In this document: one piece after another, positions 20,418 through 31,389 of the stretch
How the letters are laid out: every line of letters begins with the position of its first letter
How positions within the stretch are numbered: the first letter of the stretch is position 1
Assembly: GCA_002633025.1 (NCBI GenBank)
Contig: NMRB01001533.1
Location: 12,066 to 76,065, forward strand
Origin: Notospermus geniculatus
Lineage: Eukaryota > Nemertea > Pilidiophora > Heteronemertea > Lineidae
Direction of reading: 5' to 3'
DNA: 64,000 nt
Program-made: the position numbers and the translations under genes
Notes under the pieces: model-generated
Database searches by the model: none
What the model was told of the DNA's origin: nothing
Seen by the model: only the letters and a program-made list of their open reading frames with translations

Positions 20418-21478
20418 AAGCAGGCCTCACCTCGGGGACGGTTTTGAAGGCAGTTTGACACGGTTCAATACCGTGCTGAACCGCCCAAAATGGCGGCGGT
20501 TTGGTTTGGCACAAGTAGCAGGTAAAGCAGGCCTCACACGAGGACGGTTCTGACGGCGGTTCAGCACGGTTCAATAGGGAGGTTTAGAAATCAAGCGATA
20601 AATGCAATATAACATCCGGTTAATGTGTAGTATGAAAAATAAAGTTATCGCTTGATTTCTTAACCTCCCTATTGAACCGTGCTGAACCGCCGTCAGAACC
20701 GTCCTCGTGTGAGGCCTGCTTAAAAACACGGTGTGGATAAGGTGGTGATGCTGTTGTCATCAAGGTAGACATGCGGTACAACTGCGGTCAAACGTTGTGT
20801 TAGAGGAGTCATATACGGTGTTAACACGGTCATGTACGGTCCATATGCGGTCTAGGGGATATTGTGAGGTGGCCACAAGGTGTTGGGGGACAACAACACG
20901 GTAGCCATTTTTTCAGCGGTTCTGAAGTGTTGTGAAAGGTGACAACACGTTAGCAACGAGGCAGCTAGTCGGTGATTCCATGTGTGAAAGGAATCCAAGT
21001 CCCCCTGGAACCCAAGTCCGGTCTTATTGTTCAGCGAGGGATTAGAATATATGCCTAGAGAGACCATGACCATTCGAATATAACCTTAAGCCGCCCATAC
21101 ACGGCGCAATATTATTGCACAATATGGGGCCCAAATGGGTGGTTGTGTGCTTCTAGCATGATAATTAGAAGAAAGATTGACAATAATATTGCCCATTGTG
21201 ATCCTCATATTGTGCAATAATATTGATCGTGTATGGGTAGCTTTACAACAGCGGGCTATTGTTTGGCGGACTTGCATTCCTGGGACGTTGATTCCTGTCA
21301 CACCTGTTTTGAGAACCGCCGTTAAAATTTCAAACATTTTGAAAATCAAGTGGTTTCAAAAACGAGGTGGCGGTCAATGGCGAACACCCTCACGGTGTCT
21401 AAGCGATGTCATTGAGGTTCAGCACGGTCTCGAACCGTGTTGAACCACCTTCAAAACCGCCCCGTGTGAGACCTGCTT
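20418..21478. mobile_element. 1.06-kb inverted-repeat element with nested copies
   Basis: The ends AAGCAGGCCTCAC and GTGTGAGACCTGCTT, with CACGGTTCAATACCGTGCTG inside the left arm and a matching inverted set near 21420. A smaller version of the same termini (20525-20721) is nested within, and within that a short AGGGAGGTT...AACCTCCCT foldback (about 20577-20673). Confidence 0.75.
21090..21241. mobile_element. 152-bp MITE in TTAA (family 4)
   Basis: TTAA precedes GCCGCCCATACACG, and the complement CGTGTATGGGTAGC ends at TTTA, a TTAA with one change. AATATTATTGCACAATAT pairs inside. Confidence 0.65.
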
Positions 21479-21686
21479 AATGAGGAAACCCCACAACGTT
21501 TTATCCCGACAGGTCGGTGTTGCGCGTGGTTGTACTGAAGACGACAAGAACAGACGAAAGCAAATGCAATGATGCCGTGTCAAGACGTCCTTGACACAGT
21601 GCAACAGTGAGGAAACACCGGAAATAGGTACGACCTCTCACATCGCATAGGCCTATATTCTGCAGGTTCCTCTTTTTCAACACCGT

Positions 21687-22393
21687 AAATTCTATGGCCC
21701 ACATTTTCAAAGCTGTTTTAACGCTAAAATGCATCTTAAAACGATAAAACAATTTTTTTAGGAAAAATCATATTTTAGAACTTGTTTCAATTTTAAAACG
21801 CTCCGACGAAAACACATTTTTACTTTCATATTTTCCACAGGCTAGAACATATTTTAAATCTCCCTTAAAAAGTGTTTTAGCTAGAGCAAGGTAGGGGCAT
21901 GTCTAACTTCCTGTTGGCTTGTCTTGCTACAGCGACAGACTCCGGTGTTATGTCTGCCAGTGTTTCTGAGGGTCAGTGTGCCCCCCCNTCTGTGACCTAG
22001 ACAGGAAAGCAGTTTGTTCACAAATACCACTTGTATTCATTGTACTCCTTCTGGGTGCCATCACCTGAGTTTATGTCATTGACTGATAATACTGATCAGA
22101 TCATAAAAATACTTCTTGGTGTGTTCAGCTTTATCTTTATCTGTACTGATCCTTCAACATTCACCATGAGAGCCATAGTTTCACACTTAACCATGGAGAC
22201 TTGTCACAGAGGTGAGCACAATGGCCCTGGCCATTTCATAACATTTAAAACGCTGCTGAAACAATGTTTCAGTAAGAACAACGTTTTATCTTAAGCACTT
22301 TTAAAAATATGAATTTAAAATGCTTCTTATATTAGAACAGATTTTTGTTAAAACAGGTTTCGGATAAAACAGCTTCGAAAATTTGGGCCTATG
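21687..22393. mobile_element. inverted-repeat element rich in TTTTAAAACG
   Basis: Ends ATGGCCCACATTTTCAAAGC and the complement near 22370-22393. TTTTAAAAC and AAAACG motifs recur through both flanks. One N is present at 21988. No coding. 22394-22986 contains GAGGAAGC/TTCCCCGAGG inverted motifs but no exon. Confidence 0.65.
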
Positions 22394-22986
22394 GGTAGGC
22401 GAAACAAGTTGATGTCTCTTATTTCTATTCTATGCAAAAACTGATTCACAGAGCCGTTCCTCAGAAAGTCTGCTGAAGTCGCGCATTGGTCGAGTTCGGA
22501 AAGTTCCCCGAGGAAGCTCGAGGGAGGCGCGAGAGCGTTCGGAAAGGTGTTTGGCAAGTGGCCAAGGCCCGGGCCCAAGGGTTCCTCGAGCCTGTCCGAA
22601 GTGAGCGAATCGGCGAGTCGCTCTCACTTGGGGAAACTCCCGGCATGCATTTCGTTTCCTTTCTTTCAAAATGCATGGCCGAACACGCTACCGTGCAACG
22701 GGGAGCTATCAGTGTTGGGAGCGGGCTCCATTTCAGCTGTTCATGGAATATTTCACGACTGCAACGCCACAGTAGTACCTTTCCCCGAGGAAGCGCAAAA
22801 TATCGTTCGGAAATTCGCCTTCACTGGGCATGCTCACAATCCCAGAGAGAAGCATCAGAAACTTCCTCGGGGAAGATTTCCGAACACTACTAAAGAGCCT
22901 AATTATGTATTAGGAGAAAATTCAAACGCAATTTCCAAAGCCCTCAGAACATTGTTGTTCCATTTCAGCCTCTGAACCAACAAAAG

Positions 22987-24972
22987 ATGGCATCACAGAC
23001 ACCAGACAACATATCAACGTGTGTGATGTGTTTCGAATCCCGCACCTTGAAGGTGGTTGGCAGATGTAAGCACAGCTTCTGTGCTGAGTGCTTGTCCAGT
23101 GTCCTAGAGGGCAAGGAAGAAGTGTTTCAGTGTCCAACGTGTCGCTCTGACTGTCCACGACCTTGGAATGGTGTAGACGGCCTCGTAGACCTCACTGGTG
23201 ACAGCTGTGAACTGACGGAGTTAGATGTAGGAACCATTGCTGCCGCTGAGGAAGACGAAAGCCGTGGAGAGGAGGAAATCATCTGTGAGGTATGCGACCA
23301 CAAGATCAAAGAGAAAGTCAAAGCCGTTAATATCTGCTGTGATTGTGAAGTCAACATCTGCCAAGCTTGTTCAGAGAAACACAAGAGGTCTCAAGCAACA
23401 CGACATCACATTTTGACACCAATTGTTAGCAAAACACAACAAAAAGCCTCAAAATGCGACTTGCACAATAAGAACTTGACTAGCTTCTGTAAAACCTGCA
23501 ACACCTCCATTTGTAATATCTGTGTTTTGACTGACCATGAGGATCATGATGTTGAAAGACTTGGAGATAAAATCAGGAGAGAGGTTGAGAAAACGAACCT
23601 CACACTGGATGAGAAGGAGGGAAAAGTCAAGATGCTCCAAACTCGGCAGCAAGAGTTGGTCCTGGTGAATGCCATGGCACCACAGGTTGACAAACAGGAT
23701 GTACTCTTCAAACAAATTGAAGATCGAGCACAGGAAGTGATTGATGAGGTCATCAGATGGAAGGAAGACAAGAAAGAAGAAGTAAGGGTGAAATTCCAGA
23801 TCATCCGAGACATTCAGACTGACTTGGGAAAGGTGTCTGAGATGTTGGACAAGCTACAGACCCAAATAAACCAAGCAAGGGAGATACTCTCCAAGACTGA
23901 GCATCAGTCGATGTACCTTGAAAAGCTTTTTGCACTGAAGAGGGGATTGGAACAAACTGCAGAAATGGGAAATGAAGTGGAAGGAAGGAGCTATCGTGAC
24001 ATTCTACACAAATTATGTGATGACGACAACAGGTTCAAAGCCAACAAAATAACAGTGACTCCGGGAAAAATTGTGAGAAAAGACAAGAGTGTCGAGTTCA
24101 AAGTTGAGGAGATATTCCACCACACAATACCAACAGATTCTGAGGATATGTTCATCCCATGTGTAGCAACCCTTGGGACACACTCCTATGCAGTTGCTCA
24201 TCCCATCACACAGGAGGGACTACCCGCTGCCAATGCCATTGACATCTATGATTATGACCATCCAGGAACACTGAAGCGAACACTAAGAGATGGTGTCCTA
24301 CCATTCTATGACATGTCCACCACCCCTGATAACCAACTGGCCCTTCTCTGTGCTGGAGCAGACGGCTGTAGGATTCAGGTGCTGGATCCAGAAACTGGGA
24401 TCATCACCTCCACACATGATATCATCAGTGGTGGTTATCGTCCCATCTCCTTGGGAGTCACGTTACTGTACCAGTACGTCATTCTCGAGTCAACTGATGG
24501 GCAACAGACACAAATCACAGCTACTGACAGAGATGGGGCTGTCATAGATACATATAGAATTGATGAAGATACAGATGGTGTGACATGCCCCGAAGTGATA
24601 TCATGTGGAGGGAGATTTATCTTTGTTGGAGGGTTGGAGAGCCTGGTGATCTATGAGAAAAACGACACAGGAATACAGAGAATAACAACACGGATGCTTT
24701 ACAACATGACAGATATAGCAGCAACAATTTGGGATGATGTCTTTTTCACTGACATAAAAGACTCTGATTATGATGTTGATGGTAATGTTCTTGGAGAGGG
24801 TAGTATTTATCTAAATATAATTCAAGATGATACCACATTGCAATGGCCCACCTATAAACACCAGCAAATTGATACATCTCCACCAAATGGAGGCCGAGTT
24901 GCCACAACAAGAGATGGTAACACTATCATTTTATCATATCGTCAAACAATCAAGGTGTACAGATATCAATAA
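22987..24972 (+). CDS. TRIM-family RING/B-box E3 ubiquitin ligase
   Basis: A 661-residue protein in one coding exon. A C3HC4 RING has zinc ligands C12, C15, C27, H29, C32, C35, C49 and C52. A degenerate B-box 1 spans about 100-141 and a B-box 2 about 157-187 (C157, H160, C168, C171, C176, C179, H184, H187). A coiled coil covers roughly 190-320, and the last 290 residues are beta-rich, possibly a propeller, without an obvious SPRY or NHL signature. TRIM proteins ubiquitinate bound targets in the cytoplasm; the target here is unknown. The ATG follows a likely 5'-UTR acceptor (TTGTTCCATTTCAG at 22954-22967). Broken relatives flank it, so this is the surviving member of a small tandem cluster. 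TRIM45/TRIM56-like is possible, but orthology is not claimed. Confidence 0.92.
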   Translation: MASQTPDNISTCVMCFESRTLKVVGRCKHSFCAECLSSVLEGKEEVFQCPTCRSDCPRPWNGVDGLVDLTGDSCELTELDVGTIAAAEEDESRGEEEIICEVCDHKIKEKVKAVNICCDCEVNICQACSEKHKRSQATRHHILTPIVSKTQQKASKCDLHNKNLTSFCKTCNTSICNICVLTDHEDHDVERLGDKIRREVEKTNLTLDEKEGKVKMLQTRQQELVLVNAMAPQVDKQDVLFKQIEDRAQEVIDEVIRWKEDKKEEVRVKFQIIRDIQTDLGKVSEMLDKLQTQINQAREILSKTEHQSMYLEKLFALKRGLEQTAEMGNEVEGRSYRDILHKLCDDDNRFKANKITVTPGKIVRKDKSVEFKVEEIFHHTIPTDSEDMFIPCVATLGTHSYAVAHPITQEGLPAANAIDIYDYDHPGTLKRTLRDGVLPFYDMSTTPDNQLALLCAGADGCRIQVLDPETGIITSTHDIISGGYRPISLGVTLLYQYVILESTDGQQTQITATDRDGAVIDTYRIDEDTDGVTCPEVISCGGRFIFVGGLESLVIYEKNDTGIQRITTRMLYNMTDIAATIWDDVFFTDIKDSDYDVDGNVLGEGSIYLNIIQDDTTLQWPTYKHQQIDTSPPNGGRVATTRDGNTIILSYRQTIKVYRYQ

Positions 24973-24974
24973 AT
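24969..24974 (+). terminator. AATAAA overlapping the TRIM stop codon
   Basis: The stop codon TAA is part of CAATAAAT. The same arrangement survives in the pseudogene fragment at about 19030. Whether this hexamer works as the polyadenylation signal is not known; the downstream region is now transposon. Confidence 0.4.
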
Positions 24975-25186
24975 GTTGAAGATAATGTATCACGGGTATT
25001 TTCGCGGGCCAGGAAATTCATTGTCTATTTACATTTTGTTTGTTTATGTCCAGGCTTTCTTTGTCTTATGAGTAATTTGTTGGTTGCATGCCCCTCTAGA
25101 AATTCTGTTGATTCCAAAAGTATTCATTTTGGTGGGTTGGCATGTCCCAAAATTCCAAAATAACATAATGTAAACATCCATGTTTA

Positions 25187-26010
25187 CAAAAGGCAATTTC
25201 CAGAGTGTTTGCGAATTTTCGACCCCAACCGGGGTCTTCTTCAGGCTGGAACTTTACAATCCGAAACTCTAGAACAGACTGAGCTGAAACCCAAATGTAG
25301 ACATGAAGTATCCCATCCAAACAGGACGTGACAGCAATTAAGGAAAGAAAAGAGTACAAGCCCCAAANNNNNNNNNNNNNNNNNNNNNNNNNNNNNNNNN
25401 NNNNNNNNNNNNNNNNNNNNNNNNNNNNNNNNNNNNNNNNNNNNNNNNNNNNNNNNNNNNNNNNNNNNNNNNNNNNNNNNNNNNNNNNNNNNNNNNNNNN
25501 NNNNNNNNNNNNNNNNNNNNNNNNNNNNNNNNNNNNNNNNNNNNNNNNNNNNNNNNNNNNNNNNNNNNNNNNNNNNNNNNNNNNNNNNNNNNNNNNNNNN
25601 NNNNNNNNNNNNNNNNNNNNNNNNNNNNNNNNNNNNNNNNNNNNNNNNNNNNNNNNNNNNNNNNNNNNNNNNNNNNNNNNNNNNNNNNNNNNNNNNNNNN
25701 NNNNNNNNNNNNNNNNNNNNNNNNNNNNNNNNNNNNNNNNNNNNNNNNNNNNNNNNNNNNNNNNNNNNNNNTTTCTGTTAGGTTGAGCAACCACCTTTTG
25801 GGGCTTGTACTCTTTTCTTTCCTTAATTGCTGTCACGTCCTGTTTGGATGGGATACTTCATGTCTACATTTGGGTTTCAGCTCAGTCTGTTCTAGAGTTT
25901 CGGATTGTAAAGTTCCAGCCTGAAGAAGACCCCGGTTGGGGTCGAAAATTCGCAAACACTCTGGAAATTGCCTTTTTAGTTATCATATATTGTGTGTCAA
26001 TTTTTGTGCT
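25187..26010. mobile_element. foldback with hammerhead-like hairpin and tail (Penelope-like?)
   Basis: Long inverted arms run from AAGGCAATTTCCAGAGTG inward to the gap. Each arm contains CCTGAAGAAGACCCC, GGTT, GGGGTCGAAA in one orientation. The right arm is followed by TTGTGTGTCAATTTTTGTGC, as in the relative at 45283-45515. The pattern recalls inverted terminal repeats of Penelope-like elements, which are known to carry hammerhead motifs; no reverse transcriptase is visible. Confidence 0.6.
25368..25771. other. assembly gap (N run)
   Basis: A run of 404 N. The flanks (AGTACAAGCCCCAAA left, TTTTGGGGCTTGTACT right) are inverted copies, so the gap is at a hairpin centre. Confidence 0.99.
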
Positions 26011-26080
26011 TTTCATCTCTTTGGATCCATGTTTACAAACATTGAATGTAAACAATGAAGTCGTGATACATTATCTTTAA

Positions 26081-26294
26081 AGGAGCACGGTATGCAATCT
26101 CTTACCGGTGTTTTCACTGCCGACGTAGAGGGAGCCATCTGGCGGCAGCAATACAAACTACAAACCATAACAAAATGTACGTAGTACATCGGGTCCATTT
26201 GCCGACAACTTAGTTAAGACCCTCGGGTTGGAGAGTGGCCCGCACGGCGATGGTGGCGCCGGCTGTCGAGATAAAGTGGCAATACCGGGCTCCT
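26081..26294. mobile_element. 214-bp MITE in TTAA (family 6)
   Basis: TTAA at 26077-26080 and 26295-26298; ends AGGAGC and GCTCCT. It shares its left TTAA with the preceding MITE. A fragment with the same left end (TTAAAGGAGCACGGCATGCG) is at about 63503-63525. Confidence 0.8.
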
Positions 26295-26298
26295 TTAA

Positions 26299-26720
26299 CA
26301 GGGATTTAATCCAGCAGGCGGACAGTTGACAATTATTTGCTGACTTGCTGGTGATTCTTTCCTCCAACAACAGATGGCAGTCGGGTGCGACACTTTACGG
26401 CCCATAGTTCCACGATCACTTCAAAGATGGCGACACCATTCGCAGACCACCAACAGGACAATCTTGCTTCCCGTTTAGTCAAATTGCAAAGAATTTGAAG
26501 AAACATTCTTCAGATGGTTGATTTGAAAACCTTTTCTTTAAATATTTTCCAATCATGACTATAACAGAAAACATAGACTAAGAGAGGGTAAATTTCTACC
26601 TAAATCAGATGATCCCACTTAATATTTGGAACGGCGAATGTCGTCATGACCCAAATCATGACATTTTTTTTCATTTCATCATTCATGAAATTTTTGTGGA
26701 AAAAATTTGAAGAAAATAAT
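26299..26720. repeat. TRIM 3'-flank duplication, copy B
   Basis: It matches 19040-19860 after removal of the MITE at 19078-19467. A further partial repeat of its end (CTTCAGATGGTTGATG, TTTTCCAATCA) follows at about 26705-26800, and a diverged piece is at 59335-59400. Confidence 0.8.
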
Positions 26721-26954
26721 ATTCTTCAGATGGTTGATGGGCACAACTTTTCTTGAAACATTTTCCAATCACGACCATCTATGTAACATGTGAGAAAACA
26801 CAGACTAGAGATGTTGTCCGCTGGACTTTCGGGCAGATGAGAAGTGATGCCTACCATGGAGGGGACATACTGAAATGTTATGGATCGTGTGTACATGGAG
26901 TATGACATTTGATGCATTAACGCAGCATCACCTAAAGTTTCTCTGCTAAGAGAG

Positions 26955-27910
26955 GGTCGTCATCCCATGTGTAGCAACCTTTGGGATACAAACCTATGCA
27001 GTTGCTCTTCCAGTCATAGAGAAGGGACTGTCAGTCGCCATTGATGCCTATGATTGTGAACATCCTGGATTATTGAAACGAACACTAAGAGATGGTGTCC
27101 TACCCTTAAATGAAATGTCCAACATACCTGGTAACCAACTGGCCCCTCTCTGTGCTGGAGCAGACAGACATGAAACAAGAAGTAAGGGTGAAATTCCAGA
27201 TCATCCGAGACATTCAGACTGACTTGGGAAAGGTGTCTGAAATGGTGGACAATCTACAGACCCAAACAAACCAAGCAAAAGAGTTAATCTTCAAGATTGA
27301 TGCTCACTGAGTGTATATACCTTGAGAAGCTGTTTGCACTGAAGAGGGAATTGGAACACACTGCAGAAATGGGAAATGAAGTGGCAGGATGGAAATGGGA
27401 GAAGCATCAGGATGATATTCTCCACACATTATGTAATGGAGACAACAGGTTTAAATCCAACAAAATAACAGTGACTCCGGGGGAAATTGTGAGAAAAGAC
27501 AAGAGTGTCGAGTTTAAAGTTGAAGAGATATTCCATCACACAATACCAGCTGTGTAGCAACCCTTGGGACACAATCCTACGCAGTTCCGCATCCAGTCGC
27601 AAAGAAGGGACTGCCAGCCGCCATTGACATCTATGATTATGAACATCCTGGACTATTGAAACGAACACTAAGAGATGGTGTCCTACCCTTCTATGACATG
27701 TCCACCACCCCTGATAACCAACTGGCCCTTCTCTGTGCTGGAGCAGATGGAACTGGCTGTAGGATTCAGGTGCTGGATCCAGAAACAGGGAACATCACAT
27801 CCACACATGGTATCATCAGTGACGGTCATCCTGTCTCCTTGGGCGTTACAATTCTGTGGTAGTTCGTCATTGTTGAGACCACTGATGAGCAAGAGACACA
27901 AATCGCATAA
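26955..27910 (+). pseudogene. rearranged TRIM-like pseudogene
   Basis: Three blocks match the intact gene out of order. 26955-27170 equals the start of its C-terminal domain (about 24153-24366). 27172-27550 equals the coiled-coil end and junction (about 23772-24135). 27551-27910 equals the C-terminal domain again (about 24157-24510). RING and B-boxes are missing, frames are broken by stops and small indels, and about 25 nt are deleted at the last junction. The order implies fusion of two degraded copies, for example by unequal crossing over. Confidence 0.85.
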
Positions 27911-27949
27911 CAAACTTCAGTTGTAGGCCTATTAGTTGTTTTGGAGAAG

Positions 27950-28200
27950 ACCCAAACTAAAAACTAAGATCCATAAAAAATGTACTATAAAACTAACAAC
28001 CCAATTATCAAACTAAGACCCCATTGTACTGAGTGTACTATAAAACTAATACCCAGGTTTATAGTACGGTCTTAGTTTTATAGCACACTGGGCCTAGGTT
28101 TTTTTGCTGGGTCTTAGTTTTATAGTACAGTGGGTCTTAGTTTTATAGTTGGCATCTTAGTTTTATAGAGTCTTAGGTCTTATAGTTTTATAGACACCCT
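27950..28200. repeat. TATAAAACTAAGACC iterons, right block
   Basis: Many GTCTTAGTTTTATAG units, ending TTTTATAGACACCC, the complement of the block start at 17090. The left half of the block is in the opposite orientation, so it can also fold on itself. Confidence 0.8.
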
Positions 28201-28398
28201 ATTTGGTCGTTGCCGAATTACTGAGGACCAGACTATGGCTGTGCCGCTGTGGCGACCAAATATCAAATCGATTGGAAGGAATATGGCACGGCCATGGATA
28301 TGGCTGTGCCATCAGGCACACTGCTGACTTTCGGCGCTCTGTCAGCTCAAGTTGGGTGTCCCGAGAAGGCGGAGTATATATGTCCTCTTGTGTGCGCC

Positions 28399-28777
28399 TA
28401 CTTAATGCGGATGTCAGGTCACACTGCGATTGCCTGCGCTTACGACAGAACAGTCGGCATCAAGTATCATGGAACAAGCAGCATCAGCGCACAGGGAATC
28501 GCAACCGTGTCACCTGCGAATGGATTACCCCCGTCGGGATGACACAGAAGTTAAATACATTGTAGGTTCAACTCTTGCGATTCGTGATCGTTTTGATCGG
28601 TGACTGATCCCGATCGTCGTAACTGAGACGCAACTGCAGTCATGTCACACCAGATCGGCGACTGATTTGTTCCACGCTGTCCTACCTCAAACGCAAAGTG
28701 ATCCGGAAAAGTCAGTCTGCGCCTGTTCTGTGCCATCGCAAGGACAAGATCGACCTGACATCCGCATAAGCGTCTGC
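28399..28777. mobile_element. MITE with GCGGATGTCAGGTC ends
   Basis: CTTAATGCGGATGTCAGGTC on the left and GACCTGACATCCGCATAAG on the right. The core has TGCGATTGC-type motifs. 28778-29540 shows no gene. Confidence 0.7.
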
Positions 28778-29540
28778 GTTGATGGCGATGTCGCCCATTT
28801 TCGAGCGCGGGCTCTGTTGCCCATGCACGAACGACGGAACAAATTCAAAGTGGACTAGGATTAACTAACTTACAGAAGTTCCACACCGGCTGCATTTGGT
28901 CCTTGGCCTCTTAATTATGTTGCCAACAAACCCAGACTAGGAATGCGACAGTACGTCCGGTGGCCGCTCAAGGCAAGCGGTTACTTCTATGTCAAAGGTC
29001 TAGTGTAGATAAGTTGTAAAATTCGGCCGTAGTAAAGTTTCTATCAGCGCGCGCATGTATGATAGTCGTTGTTTATGCAGTGAGCCCATTATCAAATGAG
29101 TCTTCGACATCTTATCAATGTTACATAGAATTGCATTGATTCAGGTCAGTCTTTCATGATTCAGGTCATTCAGTGATTAAAATGTGTGTCACGATATAAG
29201 CCGAGGCCGAGGGCCTGTCTCAAAGTCCAGAAAATGCCAGTCATGTGATTAGGCCTATGTTTGTATCCACTTTCGAAGCTATAAAGGTAGGCTGACCGCC
29301 ATCAGTAGAATATTATACAACATGACTTCATCAATATAGAAAATCCCCTTTTCAACTACATGTATAAGCAGTGTGATGTCGGCGCAACACTCGGACCAGC
29401 GGCCTCGAACATAGACTGGTCTCCTGTCCTCGATCAGCTCCGATAACACCGGATGTATTAATGGAGCGGCTCGAGGACAGCGGACTAGTCCACCTCGAAC
29501 AAACCGAGATTGGTTTGAGGCCGATATACCACTGATTATT

Positions 29541-29702
29541 AAGGGAGGTTAGGAAATCAAAGAATAAATGTTAACTTTACGACAACTTCATTTTTACATA
29601 GATCTACTGCGAATTTACCAGATTTTATATTGCATTTTCGGTACAAAAAATAAAGTTGGCGTAAAATTAAACGTTTATCGTTTGATTTCTTAAACACCCT
29701 AA
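29541..29702. mobile_element. short foldback with GGGAGGTT ends
   Basis: GGGAGGTTAGGAAATCAA and TTGATTTCTTAAACACCCT flank TAAAGTT-type pairing. It resembles the AGGGAGGTT foldbacks nested near 20577 and at 60699. Confidence 0.65.
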
Positions 29703-29905
29703 TAGAAGAGAATTTTTGCAAAGCCCCCGAAGGACGCCAACGCGAACACCAATCACAGGTTCTTGTGGTTCGATACTATACTGGGTGACCACCGGTCCTG
29801 ACACACTTCACTGAGAATGTATAGAAAAACAAAAGGTATGACACTTCGCAAACTAGCACCCCGACCTCGCCACTTCAAACCGCCGTCAAATCTTTATTTC
29901 CCAAC

Positions 29906-30345
29906 CGATTGCCACGATTTTTGGTGTGAGTGATCTCCGATATATTTATTCCACAATGAACACAACTGTAATGAATGACTTTAATCCTAAATCCGGTGAT
30001 TTTGATCCAGTATTCCGATGACCAGCGAAGGCACACACAACCAAACAGGAAGGGAGCGAGAGCAATCACTGCGCATGCGCGACTTAACGGAGCGGCCTTT
30101 GTGATTGGTTGCTACTCTAAATATAAATACGGAAGTAAATAAAAGCACGTGTTGTGAGCATATGCGCATGCGCAGTGATTGCTCTCTCTCGCTTCCTGTT
30201 TGGTTGTGTGTGACTTCGCTGGTGATCGGAATACTGGATCAAAATCACCGGATTTAGGATTAAAGTCATTCATTAAAGTTGTGTTCATTGTGGAATAAAT
30301 ATATCGGAGATCACTCATGCCAAAAATCAGAACGCATCGAAAATC
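29906..30345. mobile_element. 440-bp foldback, about 180-bp arms
   Basis: The arms (ATCTCCGATATATTTATTCC, AATCCGGTGATTTTGATCCA and complements) are nearly identical, around a short centre with GCGCATGCGCAGTGATTG pairing. No coding. Confidence 0.85.
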
Positions 30346-30365
30346 GGCAATTTTAAAATGAACTG

Positions 30366-30562
30366 TACGGCTGCGGGAGAATTAGACTACGGCTGCGGGA
30401 GAATTAGACTTCTCCCGCAGCTGTACAGCAGCTAGCCTTTTATAGTGTATTCGTTCACTTAGGGCTGTCATTTTGCCCTTAGCAATGGTATTTATAGCAA
30501 TTTGGAATCTCAGCTTTCCCAAGCGTATGTGACCGGAACTTTCTCCCGCAGCTGTACGGCAA
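30366..30562. repeat. GCTGCGGGAGAA repeats in both orientations
   Basis: GGCTGCGGGAGAATTAGACT occurs twice directly, then TTCTCCCGCAGCTGTAC twice in inverse (30408 and 30541). A small foldback-type repeat. Confidence 0.65.
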
Positions 30563-30890
30563 GGTTGATTGTACACCGTGGAAGCCCGGCGTGGAAGAGA
30601 GCACCGTAAAAAGGGCAGGCGTTTGCGTTGGCATTCCGGGGGTTAATTGCGCCTGTGCGCGCCAACTCAGGCACCAGGACGGTCAAATTTGAAGAGGTGA
30701 TGTAGCACATGAATTGGGAATTATGGTTCCCGATGTATCAGCGGAGAACGTGCCGTCGCTGAAAGTGTCCTGGGACAATAAAGCCCGCAGCAACTTTTCT
30801 GTTAAATTCTCGGGTTCCATCATCGTGATGGCGGAAGATTCTGGAGGATTAAATCAGAGAGAAATTGTCAAAGGACAATACGTTTTAGCA

Positions 30891-31389
30891 TAAAGGAATC
30901 AACCATAAAGGTTTAACTGCGAACGATGAGCTTACTGAGGGATACACTTCCTGTGTTGCCACCAGATGTCTCTCACTGCCTGAATTTTGGCTTTACGTAA
31001 TAGGCACGAGCTTCAACTTTTTTTGTGGTGAAGAGGTACATGAACCTGCCAACATGACGCTTTGAATTCCATTTCTGACGATAACTGAGCTATTTTCAGC
31101 ACAATTAGTGTTCCATGTACAAATGTACGTCAGCCTATTCAAATGTACACCGATGACCCTGAACACACGTCGTTCGTGGGGTTCTCATTTATTCAGACCT
31201 TTTGTGTCATAATATCAACTAGTCGGAATTCAACAAAATTTGCAGTGAATGTGCAGAAGGGTCTTGCCTATCACATGGAAACGTCAGAATGCAAATCTGT
31301 TGGGTTTTAAAGGGATATTGTCCACATTTATAAAATGCTAAATTTGTCAGTTGAACCTTGGTTGATTCCTTTATGCTGATTCCTTTATG
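30891..31389. mobile_element. 500-bp MITE, copy 1
   Basis: Ends CATAAAGGAATCAACCATAA and the complement. Nearly identical over its whole length to 58661-59155 (for example TTGCAGTGAATGTGCAGAAG), differing by scattered changes and short indels. No coding. Confidence 0.85.

Larger units (their letters stand above)
24980..26076. mobile_element. TTAA MITE family 5, copy 1, carrying a nested foldback
   Basis: The ends AGATAATGTATCACG and CGTGATACATTATCT are bounded by TTGA (24976-24979) and TTAA (26077-26080). Uninterrupted copies are at 46937-47183 and 54858-55052. Compared with them, about 0.8 kb is inserted (25187-25976 plus tail). It sits directly against the TRIM stop codon. Confidence 0.85.

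Noticed and set aside
25096-25836. Long frames reported across the N run
   Set aside because: They are mostly unknown residues; the flanks are foldback arms, not coding.
28249-28542. 97-codon frame with protein-like composition
   Set aside because: It overlaps the arm of a MITE (28399-28777) and iteron-like sequence, with no splice sites or recognisable domain.
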